DNA from: Microbacterium sp. LWH13-1.2
GTDB taxonomy: Bacteria; Actinomycetota; Actinomycetes; Actinomycetales; Microbacteriaceae
Assembly: GCF_038397735.1 (NCBI RefSeq)
Contig: NZ_CP151635.1
Span: 1,674,001-1,738,000 of the forward strand
Length of the DNA: 64,000 bases
Direction of reading: 5' to 3'
In this document: in pieces, positions 10,001-17,649 of the stretch
How positions within the stretch are numbered: the first letter of the stretch is position 1
Layout of the letters: the number at the start of each line of letters is the position of its first letter
Program-made: the position numbers and the translations under genes
The notes under the pieces: model-generated
Told to the model about the DNA's origin: nothing
Database searches by the model: none
What the model saw: the letters and a program-made list of their open reading frames with translations, nothing else

Positions 10001-11928
10001 GTACTGTTCTGTCCGTCCGCGACCTCAAGGTCAGCTTCCCGTCCGAAGCGGGCCGCGTCGACGCCGTGCGCGGCGTCTCGTTCGACCTCGAAGCGGGAAA
10101 GACGCTCGGCATCGTCGGCGAGTCCGGCTCGGGCAAGTCCGTCACGTCGCTCGCGATCATGGGCCTGCTCGACGACAACGCCAAGGTCACCGGATCCATC
10201 GTCTACGACGGCCAGGAGCTGCTCGGCAAGACCGACAAGCAGCTCTCGGTCATCCGCGGCAACGGCATGGCGATGGTCTTCCAGGACCCGCTCACCTCGC
10301 TCACCCCGGTTTTCACGATCGGCGACCAGCTGATCGAGGCACTGACCGTGCACCGCCGACTGTCGAAGAAGGAGGCCTGGGACCGCTCGGTCGAGCTGCT
10401 GAAGCTCGTCGGGATCCCCGAGGCCGAGCGCCGCATGAAGGCGTTCCCGCACGAGTTCTCCGGCGGCATGCGCCAGCGCGTCGTGATCGCGATCGCGATG
10501 GCCAACGACCCGAAGCTGATCATCGCCGACGAGCCGACCACCGCTCTCGACGTCACCATCCAGGCGCAGATCCTCGAGCTCATGGAGAAGGCCCAGGCCG
10601 AGACCGGCGCCGCGATGATGATCATCACCCACGACATGGGCGTGGTCGCGAAGACGGCCGACGACGTGCTCGTGATGTACGCGGGCAAGCCCGTCGAGCA
10701 GGCGCCGGTGCGCGAGCTCTTCTACCGCACCCGGATGCCGTACTCGATCGGCCTCCTCGGGGCCATCCCTCGCGTGGACAAGACCGAGAAGGTGCCGCTG
10801 ATCCCGATCAAGGGCAACCCGCCTCTGCTGATCAACCTGCCGGACGCGTGCCCCTTCGCGGCTCGCTGCCCGATCGCGATCGACGCATGCCGTGAGCGCG
10901 AGCCCGAACTGCTGCCCGTCACCACGAGTGGCCACGCGAATCACTCTGTCGCCTGCATCCGCGCGAACGACATCGATGACGACGGGAAGATCGGCGGACT
11001 GCCGGTGTTCCCCGTCCCGGAGATCCCTGAGAGCTCGCTCGCCAAGGTGCCGCGCGAGGAACGACCGATCACGCTCGAGGCCGTCAACCTGAACAAGACG
11101 TTCCCGCTGATGAAGGGTGCTTTCTTCAAGCGCAAGGTAGGCGAGGTGCGCGCGGTCAAGGGCATCAGCTTCGACATCCGTCAGGGCGAGACCCTCGCGA
11201 TCGTCGGCGAGTCCGGCAGCGGCAAGACGACCACCCTGCTGCAGATCATGGATCTCGTCACCCAGGAGGACGGCGACATCCGCATCGGCGGCACGAGCGT
11301 CGCCGACATCAAGAACCGGGCGGAGGAGCGCAAGCTCCGTCGTGACCTGCAGATCGTGTTCCAGGACCCGATGGGCGCACTGGACCCCCGCATGACGGTC
11401 TGGGACATCATCGCCGAGCCGATGTTCGCGATCGGTATGAGCAAGGACGACGTGTTCGACCGCGTCGAGGAGCTCATGGGACTCGTGGGTCTCGACCCGG
11501 CACACAGCGACCGCTTCCCGCAGGCGTTCTCGGGAGGACAGCGCCAGCGCATCGGCATCGCCCGCGCGCTGTCGACGAACCCCAAGATCGTCGTGCTCGA
11601 CGAGCCGGTGTCGGCCCTGGACGTCTCGATCCAGGCCGGTGTCATCAACCTGCTCGACGAGCTCAAGGCCAAGCTCGGCCTGTCGTACCTCTTCGTCGCG
11701 CACGATCTCGCCGTGGTCCGCCACATCGCCGATCGCGTCGCGGTCATGTACAAGGGATCGTTCGTCGAGCACGGCGATGTCGATCAGGTGTTCGACGATC
11801 CGCAGCATCCGTACACGAAGGCGCTGCTCTCGGCGATCCCGATTCCGGATCCCGACATCGAGCGCACCCGCGAGCGGATCATCCTCCCCGTCGAGGGGTT
11901 CGACGCCGAGGCAGTCGCGGCAGGCTGA
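9997..11928 (+). CDS. Fused DppD-DppF-type ABC ATPase
   Basis: A 643-aa protein carrying two complete nucleotide-binding domains in one chain, both energising the peptide-type importer. Domain 1 has Walker A GESGSGKS, signature FSGGMRQR and Walker B LIIADEP. An oligopeptide-transporter C-terminal region with CPFAARCPIAIDAC follows. Domain 2 has Walker A GESGSGKT, signature FSGGQRQR and Walker B IVVLDEP. I start it at ATG 9997 because GGAGG lies 6 nt upstream and the start overlaps the previous stop as ATGA. Separate DppD and DppF proteins are common; this fusion is also widespread in actinobacteria. Confidence 0.93.
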   Translation: MSTVLSVRDLKVSFPSEAGRVDAVRGVSFDLEAGKTLGIVGESGSGKSVTSLAIMGLLDDNAKVTGSIVYDGQELLGKTDKQLSVIRGNGMAMVFQDPLTSLTPVFTIGDQLIEALTVHRRLSKKEAWDRSVELLKLVGIPEAERRMKAFPHEFSGGMRQRVVIAIAMANDPKLIIADEPTTALDVTIQAQILELMEKAQAETGAAMMIITHDMGVVAKTADDVLVMYAGKPVEQAPVRELFYRTRMPYSIGLLGAIPRVDKTEKVPLIPIKGNPPLLINLPDACPFAARCPIAIDACREREPELLPVTTSGHANHSVACIRANDIDDDGKIGGLPVFPVPEIPESSLAKVPREERPITLEAVNLNKTFPLMKGAFFKRKVGEVRAVKGISFDIRQGETLAIVGESGSGKTTTLLQIMDLVTQEDGDIRIGGTSVADIKNRAEERKLRRDLQIVFQDPMGALDPRMTVWDIIAEPMFAIGMSKDDVFDRVEELMGLVGLDPAHSDRFPQAFSGGQRQRIGIARALSTNPKIVVLDEPVSALDVSIQAGVINLLDELKAKLGLSYLFVAHDLAVVRHIADRVAVMYKGSFVEHGDVDQVFDDPQHPYTKALLSAIPIPDPDIERTRERIILPVEGFDAEAVAAG

Positions 11929-12044
11929 CCGGCGAGCGATGTGCACGGTCCGATAACGGTTCCGTGTCGCAGGGGTTTCGCCCCCAACATGCGGGGTTAG
12001 TCTGCCCCTATCCCAAGTAAGGCCGACAGGCACTAAGGAGTACC
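11929..12044 (+). promoter_or_regulatory. Intercistronic region with small GC hairpin before the binding-protein gene
   Basis: The 116-bp gap contains GGGG (11972-11975), a five-base loop and CCCCC (11981-11985). This could stabilise or attenuate transcript so that the binding protein is made in excess. AAGGAG at 12034-12039 is the Shine-Dalgarno of the next gene. A separate promoter here is possible but not evident. Confidence 0.3.
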
Positions 12045-13757
12045 ATGAAACGGCATCAGAAGCTGATGGGCATCGCTGCTCTCGGCGCCGCCTTCGCACT
12101 CGTCATGAGCGGGTGTGCACCGGCAGGCAACGGCGGCGGCAACAGCGGCGAAGGCGAAGCTCAGACGGTCGAGGGCGCGGACTACAACCCGCAGCCCCGC
12201 GAGAACCTCGCAGAGGGTGGCGAACTCCGCATCCCCATCTCGAACATCGCCGAGCAGCTGAACTATTTCCACAGCGACGGCGACGCTCGCGTCACCCAGG
12301 TCGGAACGTGGTTCCGCCCGCAGATCCTGCTCATGGATCCTGACGGCACCGTCAAGAAGAACGACGCGTACCTCGACGACTACTCCTTCGGTGTCGAAGA
12401 CGGCAAGACCGTCCTGCACTTCAAGGTCAACGAGAAGGCTGTCTGGAACGACGGCACTCCGATCGACGTCACCGCTTTCAAGGCCACCTGGGAAGCCAAC
12501 AACGGCACGAACGAGGAGTACCAGCCGAACGCGACCGACGGCTGGAAGGAGATCGAGTCCGTCGAGGCCGGCGAGAACGACCGCGACGTCATCGTCACCT
12601 TCAAGGGCGAGTTCGCCTGGCCCGAGATGGTCTACTCGCAGCTCCTGCACCCCGCCGTCAACACGCCTGAGCTCTTCAACACGGCGTTCCTCGGCGACTG
12701 GCACCCGGAGTGGGGCGCTGGCCCCTACACGGTCGACAACTTCGACAAGACCGGCGGCGTCGTCACTCTCGTCCCGAACGAGAAGTGGTGGGGCAACGCT
12801 CCGCTGCTCGACAAGGTCTCCTTCATCCAGATGGAGCCGACGGCTGCGGTCAACGCTCTGCGCAACGGCGAGGTCGACATGGCCGAGACCGGCAGCGCCG
12901 AGCTGCTCGCTCAGGTCGAGGGCCTCGAGGGCGTCAAGACCTACAAGGGTCAGGCGACCGCGAACGCGATCTTCACGCTCAACTCGTCGAACCCCGCACT
13001 CGCCGACCTCGATGTCCGCAAGGCCGTCTTCGAGGCGATCAACATCGAGCAGGTCAAGGACATCGTCTTCAACGGCCTGAACTACACCGAGGAGCCCGCC
13101 GGGTCCCTCACGCTGTTCTCGTTCCAGCCTGACTACGTGAACGCTCTGGAAGAGGCCGGTCGCAAGGACGGCGACACCGAGGGCGCCAACAAGCTTCTCG
13201 ATGAGGCCGGCTGGGTCGCAGGCTCCGACGGCATCCGCGAGAAGGACGGCGTGCGTCTGTCGCTCGTCTTCCCGGTCCACTCCGACACCGAGACCGCCCG
13301 CGCCCGTTCGCTGGCCGTGCAGCAGCAGCTGAAGGAGGTCGGCGTCGAGGTGACGATCGACACCCGTCCGTCCGCCGACTTCGCCGAGGACTACACCACG
13401 CAGAACGGTGACATCTTCTTCCTCAACTTCACGTCGTCCGACCCGTTCGGTGCTGCCTGGTTCTGCCAGCTGTACTGCTCGGACAGCGGCCTGAACCTGT
13501 CGGGCACCGGCACCGAGGAGATCGACAAGATGATCCACGACGAGCTCGAGACGATCTCCGACCCGGTCGAGCAGACCAAGAAGGCCATGGAGATGGAGTC
13601 CGAGATCTTCGCGAAGACCTGGGGCATCATCCCGGTCCTCAACGGCCCGGAGATCTGGACCGTCAAGGAAGGCCTCGCCAACCTCACGCCCGAGCCCTAC
13701 GTGGGTCTCGACCTCTTCGGCATCACGCCGGTGGAGAACGTGGGATACGAGAAGTAA
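12045..13757 (+). CDS. Peptide-type ABC transporter substrate-binding lipoprotein
   Basis: A 570-aa extracytoplasmic solute-binding protein of family 5 (DppA/OppA-like). The signal peptide ends in lipobox VMSGC near residue 24, so the mature protein is lipid-anchored on the outer face of the membrane. Body landmarks are FKVNEKAVWNDGTPIDVTAF and the paired-domain motif ALRNGEVDMAETG. The ligand cannot be read from sequence; peptides are most likely. It is the last gene of the importer operon, preceded by AAGGAG and closed by a strong terminator. Confidence 0.92.
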   Translation: MKRHQKLMGIAALGAAFALVMSGCAPAGNGGGNSGEGEAQTVEGADYNPQPRENLAEGGELRIPISNIAEQLNYFHSDGDARVTQVGTWFRPQILLMDPDGTVKKNDAYLDDYSFGVEDGKTVLHFKVNEKAVWNDGTPIDVTAFKATWEANNGTNEEYQPNATDGWKEIESVEAGENDRDVIVTFKGEFAWPEMVYSQLLHPAVNTPELFNTAFLGDWHPEWGAGPYTVDNFDKTGGVVTLVPNEKWWGNAPLLDKVSFIQMEPTAAVNALRNGEVDMAETGSAELLAQVEGLEGVKTYKGQATANAIFTLNSSNPALADLDVRKAVFEAINIEQVKDIVFNGLNYTEEPAGSLTLFSFQPDYVNALEEAGRKDGDTEGANKLLDEAGWVAGSDGIREKDGVRLSLVFPVHSDTETARARSLAVQQQLKEVGVEVTIDTRPSADFAEDYTTQNGDIFFLNFTSSDPFGAAWFCQLYCSDSGLNLSGTGTEEIDKMIHDELETISDPVEQTKKAMEMESEIFAKTWGIIPVLNGPEIWTVKEGLANLTPEPYVGLDLFGITPVENVGYEK

Positions 13758-13792
13758 TTCCTGCGAAGACTGACTCGATCAGTTCTTCGGGA

Positions 13793-13829
13793 AGCGGGGT
13801 CGGTGGTTCATCCACCGGCCCCGCTTTCT
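13793..13829 (+). terminator. Rho-independent terminator of the ABC importer operon
   Basis: A 14-bp stem AGCGGGG-T-CGGTGG (13793-13806) pairs with CCACCG-G-CCCCGCT (13812-13825) across a short loop and is followed by TTCT. The next gene has its own promoter immediately after it. Confidence 0.9.
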
Positions 13830-13830
13830 C

Positions 13831-13836
13831 TATGCT
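13831..13836 (+). promoter_or_regulatory. -10 box of a leaderless promoter (hydrolase)
   Basis: TATGCT ends 6 nt before the GTG at 13843 and begins just after the importer terminator. It fixes the hydrolase start. Confidence 0.55.
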
Positions 13837-13842
13837 GAACGC

Positions 13843-14643
13843 GTGAGCGTCCAGATCGTCTTCGTGCACGGCATCCGTACGTCCGCGACGATGTGGCGAT
13901 CGCAGCTCGCGTTCCTCGAGGAGCAGGGCATCCCCGCGGTCGCTGTCGATCTTCCGGGTCACGGGACGCGCATGGCGGAGGACTTCACGCTGCACGAGGC
14001 GCTGCACACGATAGACGCCGCCGTCCGAGACGCCGCGACGCGAGGCCCGGTACTGCTGGTGGGGCACTCGATGGGCGGGCTGCTGTCGCTCGCCTATGTC
14101 GGCGGAGCGCAGACACCGCCGGTGGCAGGACTCATCGCAGCGTCGTGCACCTCGCTCCCCCGCGGTGCGGGTCTCGCCGCCTATCGAGTCATCGCGAGAG
14201 CAGTGGATCGCCTGCCCGATCGCGGGATGTGGATCACGAAGCGCATCCTCGAGGCGACGATCCCCGAAGAGACGCGCTCCGACTTCGCGGCCGGCGGCTA
14301 TGCGCTCGACACGCAGGACACCGCGCTGCGCAACCTCTCAGCTCTTGACCTCGCGACGGCGGTCGGACGCATCCGTGTGCCGCTGTGGTTCGTCAACGGC
14401 CAGTGGGATCAGCTGCGGGTGAACGAGGCGCTGTTCCAGCGGCTCACGCCGCACGCCGAGCTCATCGTCGTCCCGCGCACGACGCACCTCGTGACGGCGA
14501 TGCGCCCGCATGTCTTCAATGCCGTCGTCCGGCTCGCCGTCGCGTCGATAGAGTCTGGGGTCACGGCTCCCGAGACGGAGCCTGGTCCTGAGACAGACGG
14601 TGATCCTGTTTCTGACGAGCGGGCTGTCGCGCCAGAGCGGTGA
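13843..14643 (+). CDS. Alpha/beta hydrolase
   Basis: A 266-aa cytoplasmic alpha/beta hydrolase. FVHGIRTS carries the oxyanion-hole region after strand 3, and the nucleophile elbow is GHSMGG, with Ser near residue 76. A candidate acid lies in NGQWDQLRV and the catalytic His in PRTTHLV. The substrate cannot be inferred. The start is GTG at 13843, set by a leaderless -10. The 3' end overlaps the 3' end of the opposing MFS gene by 83 bp, so both C-terminal tails are constrained by the same DNA. Confidence 0.85.
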   Translation: MSVQIVFVHGIRTSATMWRSQLAFLEEQGIPAVAVDLPGHGTRMAEDFTLHEALHTIDAAVRDAATRGPVLLVGHSMGGLLSLAYVGGAQTPPVAGLIAASCTSLPRGAGLAAYRVIARAVDRLPDRGMWITKRILEATIPEETRSDFAAGGYALDTQDTALRNLSALDLATAVGRIRVPLWFVNGQWDQLRVNEALFQRLTPHAELIVVPRTTHLVTAMRPHVFNAVVRLAVASIESGVTAPETEPGPETDGDPVSDERAVAPER

Positions 14644-15949
14644 GTACGCCGCCGACGAGCGAGAGCACTGCGGCTGCGGCGAACACGAGCCAGAAGCCGC
14701 CGACGAGCGCCACGAGGCCCGCACCGAGCACCGGACCGATCAGCTGGCCGAGAGCGGCAGTGACGTTGACGATCCCGAGGTCACGGGCGTGGTCCTTCTC
14801 ATCCGGCAGCAGGTCGGCGGCGAAGGCCAGGCCGACGGTCGAGAACGCTCCGTAACCGAGCCCCATGAGCGCTGCGGCGATCATGGTCGCCTCGAAGGTC
14901 GGCACGACGACGATCACGACGCCCGACGCTGCCTGCACGAGCGTCGCCAGGATCGTGAGGGTGCGCCTGTTGCCGGTGCGGTCGGACACGATTCCGGTGA
15001 GCACCGACGCGAGCACGACGAACAGCGTGTAGACGACGATCAGCAGAAGCAGGTTGTCCTGCGCGACGACCGTCTCCTGGTGCAGGCCATGGAGCAGGAA
15101 GAAGAGGAATAGCGCCGTTCCGAGCGCGTTGCCGATGTTGGTGACCAGGCGCCCCCACAGCATCCAGGCGAAGTCCCGATCGCGAAGGGATGCCAGAAGA
15201 CGACGGTCCCTGTCGACCGCTGCGGGCCTGATCGCCGCAGCCGACACAGGCGCGGGCGGATCGGGCAGCACGAGGGCGGCACCTGTGCCGATCACTGCGA
15301 TCACCGCCGCGAGCAGCAGGTAGCCGTCACGGATTCCGAGGCCGAGGAGCACGACGAGTCCGACGCCGAGCACGATTCCCACCGCCTGGCTCGAGCCCAC
15401 TGCTGCGGATGCCGCGCCGCGCTGCGTCGCGGGAAGCTGGTCGGCGATCAGGGCGATGAACGCGGCCGACGACACGGCCACACCGATCGTCACCCCGACC
15501 CAGGCTCCTCCGACAGCCCAGGGGCCCTCGCTGAACCCGGTGACGACGAGGAACACAGCAGTGACGACGACGCCGCCGATCGCCCAGGGACGCCTCCGAC
15601 GCCTGCCGACGCCGGCACGGTCGGAGAGCGCGCCCGCGACGGGCCCGGCGATGATGCCTGCGAGTCCCCCGATGCCGAGCACGAAACCGGAGGAGACGAC
15701 CCCGCTGATCCAGTCATCATCCGAAGTGTTGAGCTGCAACGGAAGGAGCAGCTGCACGGGAGTCAGCTGCACCGTCCAGATCGCCAGCCACGCGAGGGTG
15801 AACACCGTCATCCATCGCGCGCCGACCTTCTTCAGGGCGCTCACCTCTGTGCTGCCTGCGGGGTCGTCGCTGTCGCGCGGGAGCAGGGCGGGAGGGCAGA
15901 AGTCATGGCGCTCCTTGACGTCGATGTCACGACGAGGATGTCGGGACAT
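14561..15949 (-). CDS. MFS transporter
   Basis: A major facilitator superfamily permease of 462 aa with about twelve predicted helices. An interdomain loop (RPAAVDRDRRLLASLRDRDF) splits the two six-helix halves. The GxLSDRxGVGRRRRRPW element after helix 2 is the conserved MFS loop motif, and RTGNRRT is its counterpart in the second half. The substrate is not recognisable. The start is uncertain: ATG 15949 gives about 45 cytoplasmic residues before helix 1, and in-frame starts exist upstream at 16030 and downstream. It converges with and overlaps the upstream hydrolase gene by 83 bp. Confidence 0.82.
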   Translation of the reverse strand: MSRHPRRDIDVKERHDFCPPALLPRDSDDPAGSTEVSALKKVGARWMTVFTLAWLAIWTVQLTPVQLLLPLQLNTSDDDWISGVVSSGFVLGIGGLAGIIAGPVAGALSDRAGVGRRRRRPWAIGGVVVTAVFLVVTGFSEGPWAVGGAWVGVTIGVAVSSAAFIALIADQLPATQRGAASAAVGSSQAVGIVLGVGLVVLLGLGIRDGYLLLAAVIAVIGTGAALVLPDPPAPVSAAAIRPAAVDRDRRLLASLRDRDFAWMLWGRLVTNIGNALGTALFLFFLLHGLHQETVVAQDNLLLLIVVYTLFVVLASVLTGIVSDRTGNRRTLTILATLVQAASGVVIVVVPTFEATMIAAALMGLGYGAFSTVGLAFAADLLPDEKDHARDLGIVNVTAALGQLIGPVLGAGLVALVGGFWLVFAAAAVLSLVGGVLTALARQPARQKQDHRLSQDQAPSREP

Positions 15950-16040
15950 TGATGATTGTGCACCCGGTGCCGTCCCGTGCGCGACCGAGTCTCGATACCG
16001 CCGCCGCGTTTCGTCACTGTCGTCGCGCACGACCCGCGCC

Positions 16041-16177
16041 CCGTTTAGGGCGAAACGCCCTGATGCTGGTAGAGTTGGTTCTTGGCTTGCGTGTGGGTTC
16101 TTCCCTCACGACCGCCGCGTGGAAGCCCTCTTCTTCTGCCGGCATTCCTAACAACTCCGTACAGAAAGCGTCCACAC
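16041..16177 (+). promoter_or_regulatory. Promoter and long leader of rpsT
   Basis: A hairpin-like TTTAGGGCG/CGCCCTGA lies at about 16044-16062. TAGAGT (16070-16075) is a plausible -10, giving a leader of roughly 95 nt ahead of the GTG at 16178. Ribosomal protein genes often carry such leaders for autoregulation; no known leader family is recognised here. Confidence 0.4.
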
Positions 16178-16438
16178 GTGGCAAACATCAAGTCGCAGAT
16201 CAAGCGCAACAAGACCAACGACAAGGCTCACGAGCGCAACAAGGCCGTGAAGAGCGAGCTGAAGACGCACATCCGCGCGACGCGCGCCGCTGTCGTCTCC
16301 GGTGACAAGGCTGCAGCCGAGGCTGCTCTGAAGGCTGCTTCCCGCAAGCTCGACAAGGCCGTCAGCAAGGGTGTCATCCACCAGAACCAGGCTGCGAACC
16401 GCAAGTCCTCCATCGCCAAGCAGGTTTCCGCTCTCTGA
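16178..16438 (+). CDS. rpsT: 30S ribosomal protein S20
   Basis: An 86-aa basic, helical primary-binding protein of the 30S subunit that contacts 16S rRNA helices 9 and 44. The sequence begins [20 protein letters not shown], then a Lys/Arg-rich region around [13 protein letters not shown], ending [15 protein letters not shown]. The length matches the family. The start is GTG at 16178; an upstream in-frame start would add residues unlike any S20. It is a monocistronic housekeeping gene with a long leader and a strong terminator, and is divergent from the MFS gene. Confidence 0.97.
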   Translation: MANIKSQIKRNKTNDKAHERNKAVKSELKTHIRATRAAVVSGDKAAAEAALKAASRKLDKAVSKGVIHQNQAANRKSSIAKQVSAL

Positions 16439-16464
16439 GCCGATCCCCCGTTTGAGGGTGTGAC

Positions 16465-16499
16465 AAGAGCCCGTCCCGTTCGCGGGGCGGGCTCTTTCG
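16465..16499 (+). terminator. Rho-independent terminator of rpsT
   Basis: A 14-bp stem (16465-16478 with 16483-16496, one T-G pair) closed by a TTCG tetraloop and followed by TTTC. It may also act on transcripts entering from holA on the other strand. Confidence 0.92.
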
Positions 16500-16571
16500 C
16501 GTGCGCTGGGCGTGCGGCGAGTTCTCGGCCAAGCAGTGTCGCGCCGCCATCACCCCGGACGGCGACGTGGC

Positions 16572-17609
16572 TCACTCTCCGAACGGCTGCCGAGTGGCGA
16601 TCACCGTGAGCATGCGCTCGAGGGCGAAGATCGGATCGCGCGATGCACCCTTGACCTCGGCGTCTGCGCGGGCCGTGGCCTGGATGGCCATCCCGAGCGA
16701 GCGCTCGTTCCAGCCGGCGAGATCGCGCTTCGCGCGGTCGACCTGCCAGTCCTTCATGCCGAGGCGCTGCGCGAGCTGGCGACTGGGTTCGCGATTTCCG
16801 GCGACACGCGCCATGGTGCGCAGCTTCATCGCGAAGGCGGCCACCATCGGCACGGGATCGGCTCCCGAGGCGAGTGCGTGCCGCAGCGCGATGAGGGCCT
16901 CGCCGTAGCGCCCCGCGATCGCCGTGTCGGCGACGACGAACGCCGACACCTCGACTCGACCGCCGTAGTACTTGGTGACGACGTCTTCAGTGATGTCACC
17001 TTCGACATCGTTGATCAGCTGCTGGCATGCGGCCGCGAGTTCGGTGAGGTCGTCGGCGAACGCCGACACCAGGGCACGCAGCGCAGGGGGCGCGATACGC
17101 TTCTTGGCTGCCTTGAACTCCCCCGCCGCGAAGTCGACCCGATCACCGTCGCGCTTGATCGCCGGGCAGGGGATCTCGATGCCGTCGCCCGTGCCGGCGC
17201 GCAGCGCGTCGAGCAGCTTCTTGCCGCGGACGCTCGCACCGGTGTGCCGAAGGATGACGGTGGCACCCTCCTGCGGGTGATCGAGGTATGACACGGCCTC
17301 CTGGAGGAAGGCGTCCGAGCACTTCTCGACTCCCGAGACGCGCACGAGACGCGGCTCGCCGAAGAGTGACGGCGAGGTGAGCGAGAGAAGCGTGCCCGGC
17401 GCGTAGTCGTCGGCGCGCACGTCGGTGATCTCGAGCGCCGGATCTTCGGCGCGCAGGTAATCGCGAACCCCGGCGATCGCGCGCTCCGCACAGACTTCTT
17501 CAGGCCCGAAGACCAGGATGACGGGTGCGGGGCGGGGCTCTCGCCACGAGACCTGCGCGACCTTGGCCGTCTTCGCACCGCCGCGGGAGGGGGTACGAGA
17601 AGCAGCCAT
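16572..17609 (-). CDS. holA: DNA polymerase III subunit delta (HolA)
   Basis: A 345-aa clamp-loader subunit that opens the beta clamp during loading onto DNA. Landmarks are VILVFGPEEVCAERAI at the N-terminus, DVRADDYAPG, SPSLFGEPRLVRV and the C-terminal KDWQVDRAKRDL region. The protein has the AAA+-like fold without a functional Walker motif, as expected for delta. ATG 17609 has a TAGGCT box 6 nt upstream, so it can be transcribed without a leader independently of comEC. The order comEC-holA-rpsT is normal for actinobacteria. Confidence 0.94.
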   Translation of the reverse strand: MAASRTPSRGGAKTAKVAQVSWREPRPAPVILVFGPEEVCAERAIAGVRDYLRAEDPALEITDVRADDYAPGTLLSLTSPSLFGEPRLVRVSGVEKCSDAFLQEAVSYLDHPQEGATVILRHTGASVRGKKLLDALRAGTGDGIEIPCPAIKRDGDRVDFAAGEFKAAKKRIAPPALRALVSAFADDLTELAAACQQLINDVEGDITEDVVTKYYGGRVEVSAFVVADTAIAGRYGEALIALRHALASGADPVPMVAAFAMKLRTMARVAGNREPSRQLAQRLGMKDWQVDRAKRDLAGWNERSLGMAIQATARADAEVKGASRDPIFALERMLTVIATRQPFGE

Positions 17610-17615
17610 GTTCTC

Positions 17616-17621
17616 AGCCTA
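17616..17621 (-). promoter_or_regulatory. -10 box of a leaderless promoter (holA)
   Basis: TAGGCT on the minus strand ends 6 nt before the ATG at 17609, in the gap between comEC and holA. Confidence 0.5.
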
Positions 17622-17649
17622 CCGGGGGCCGCCGACGTCGATGTCGCGG

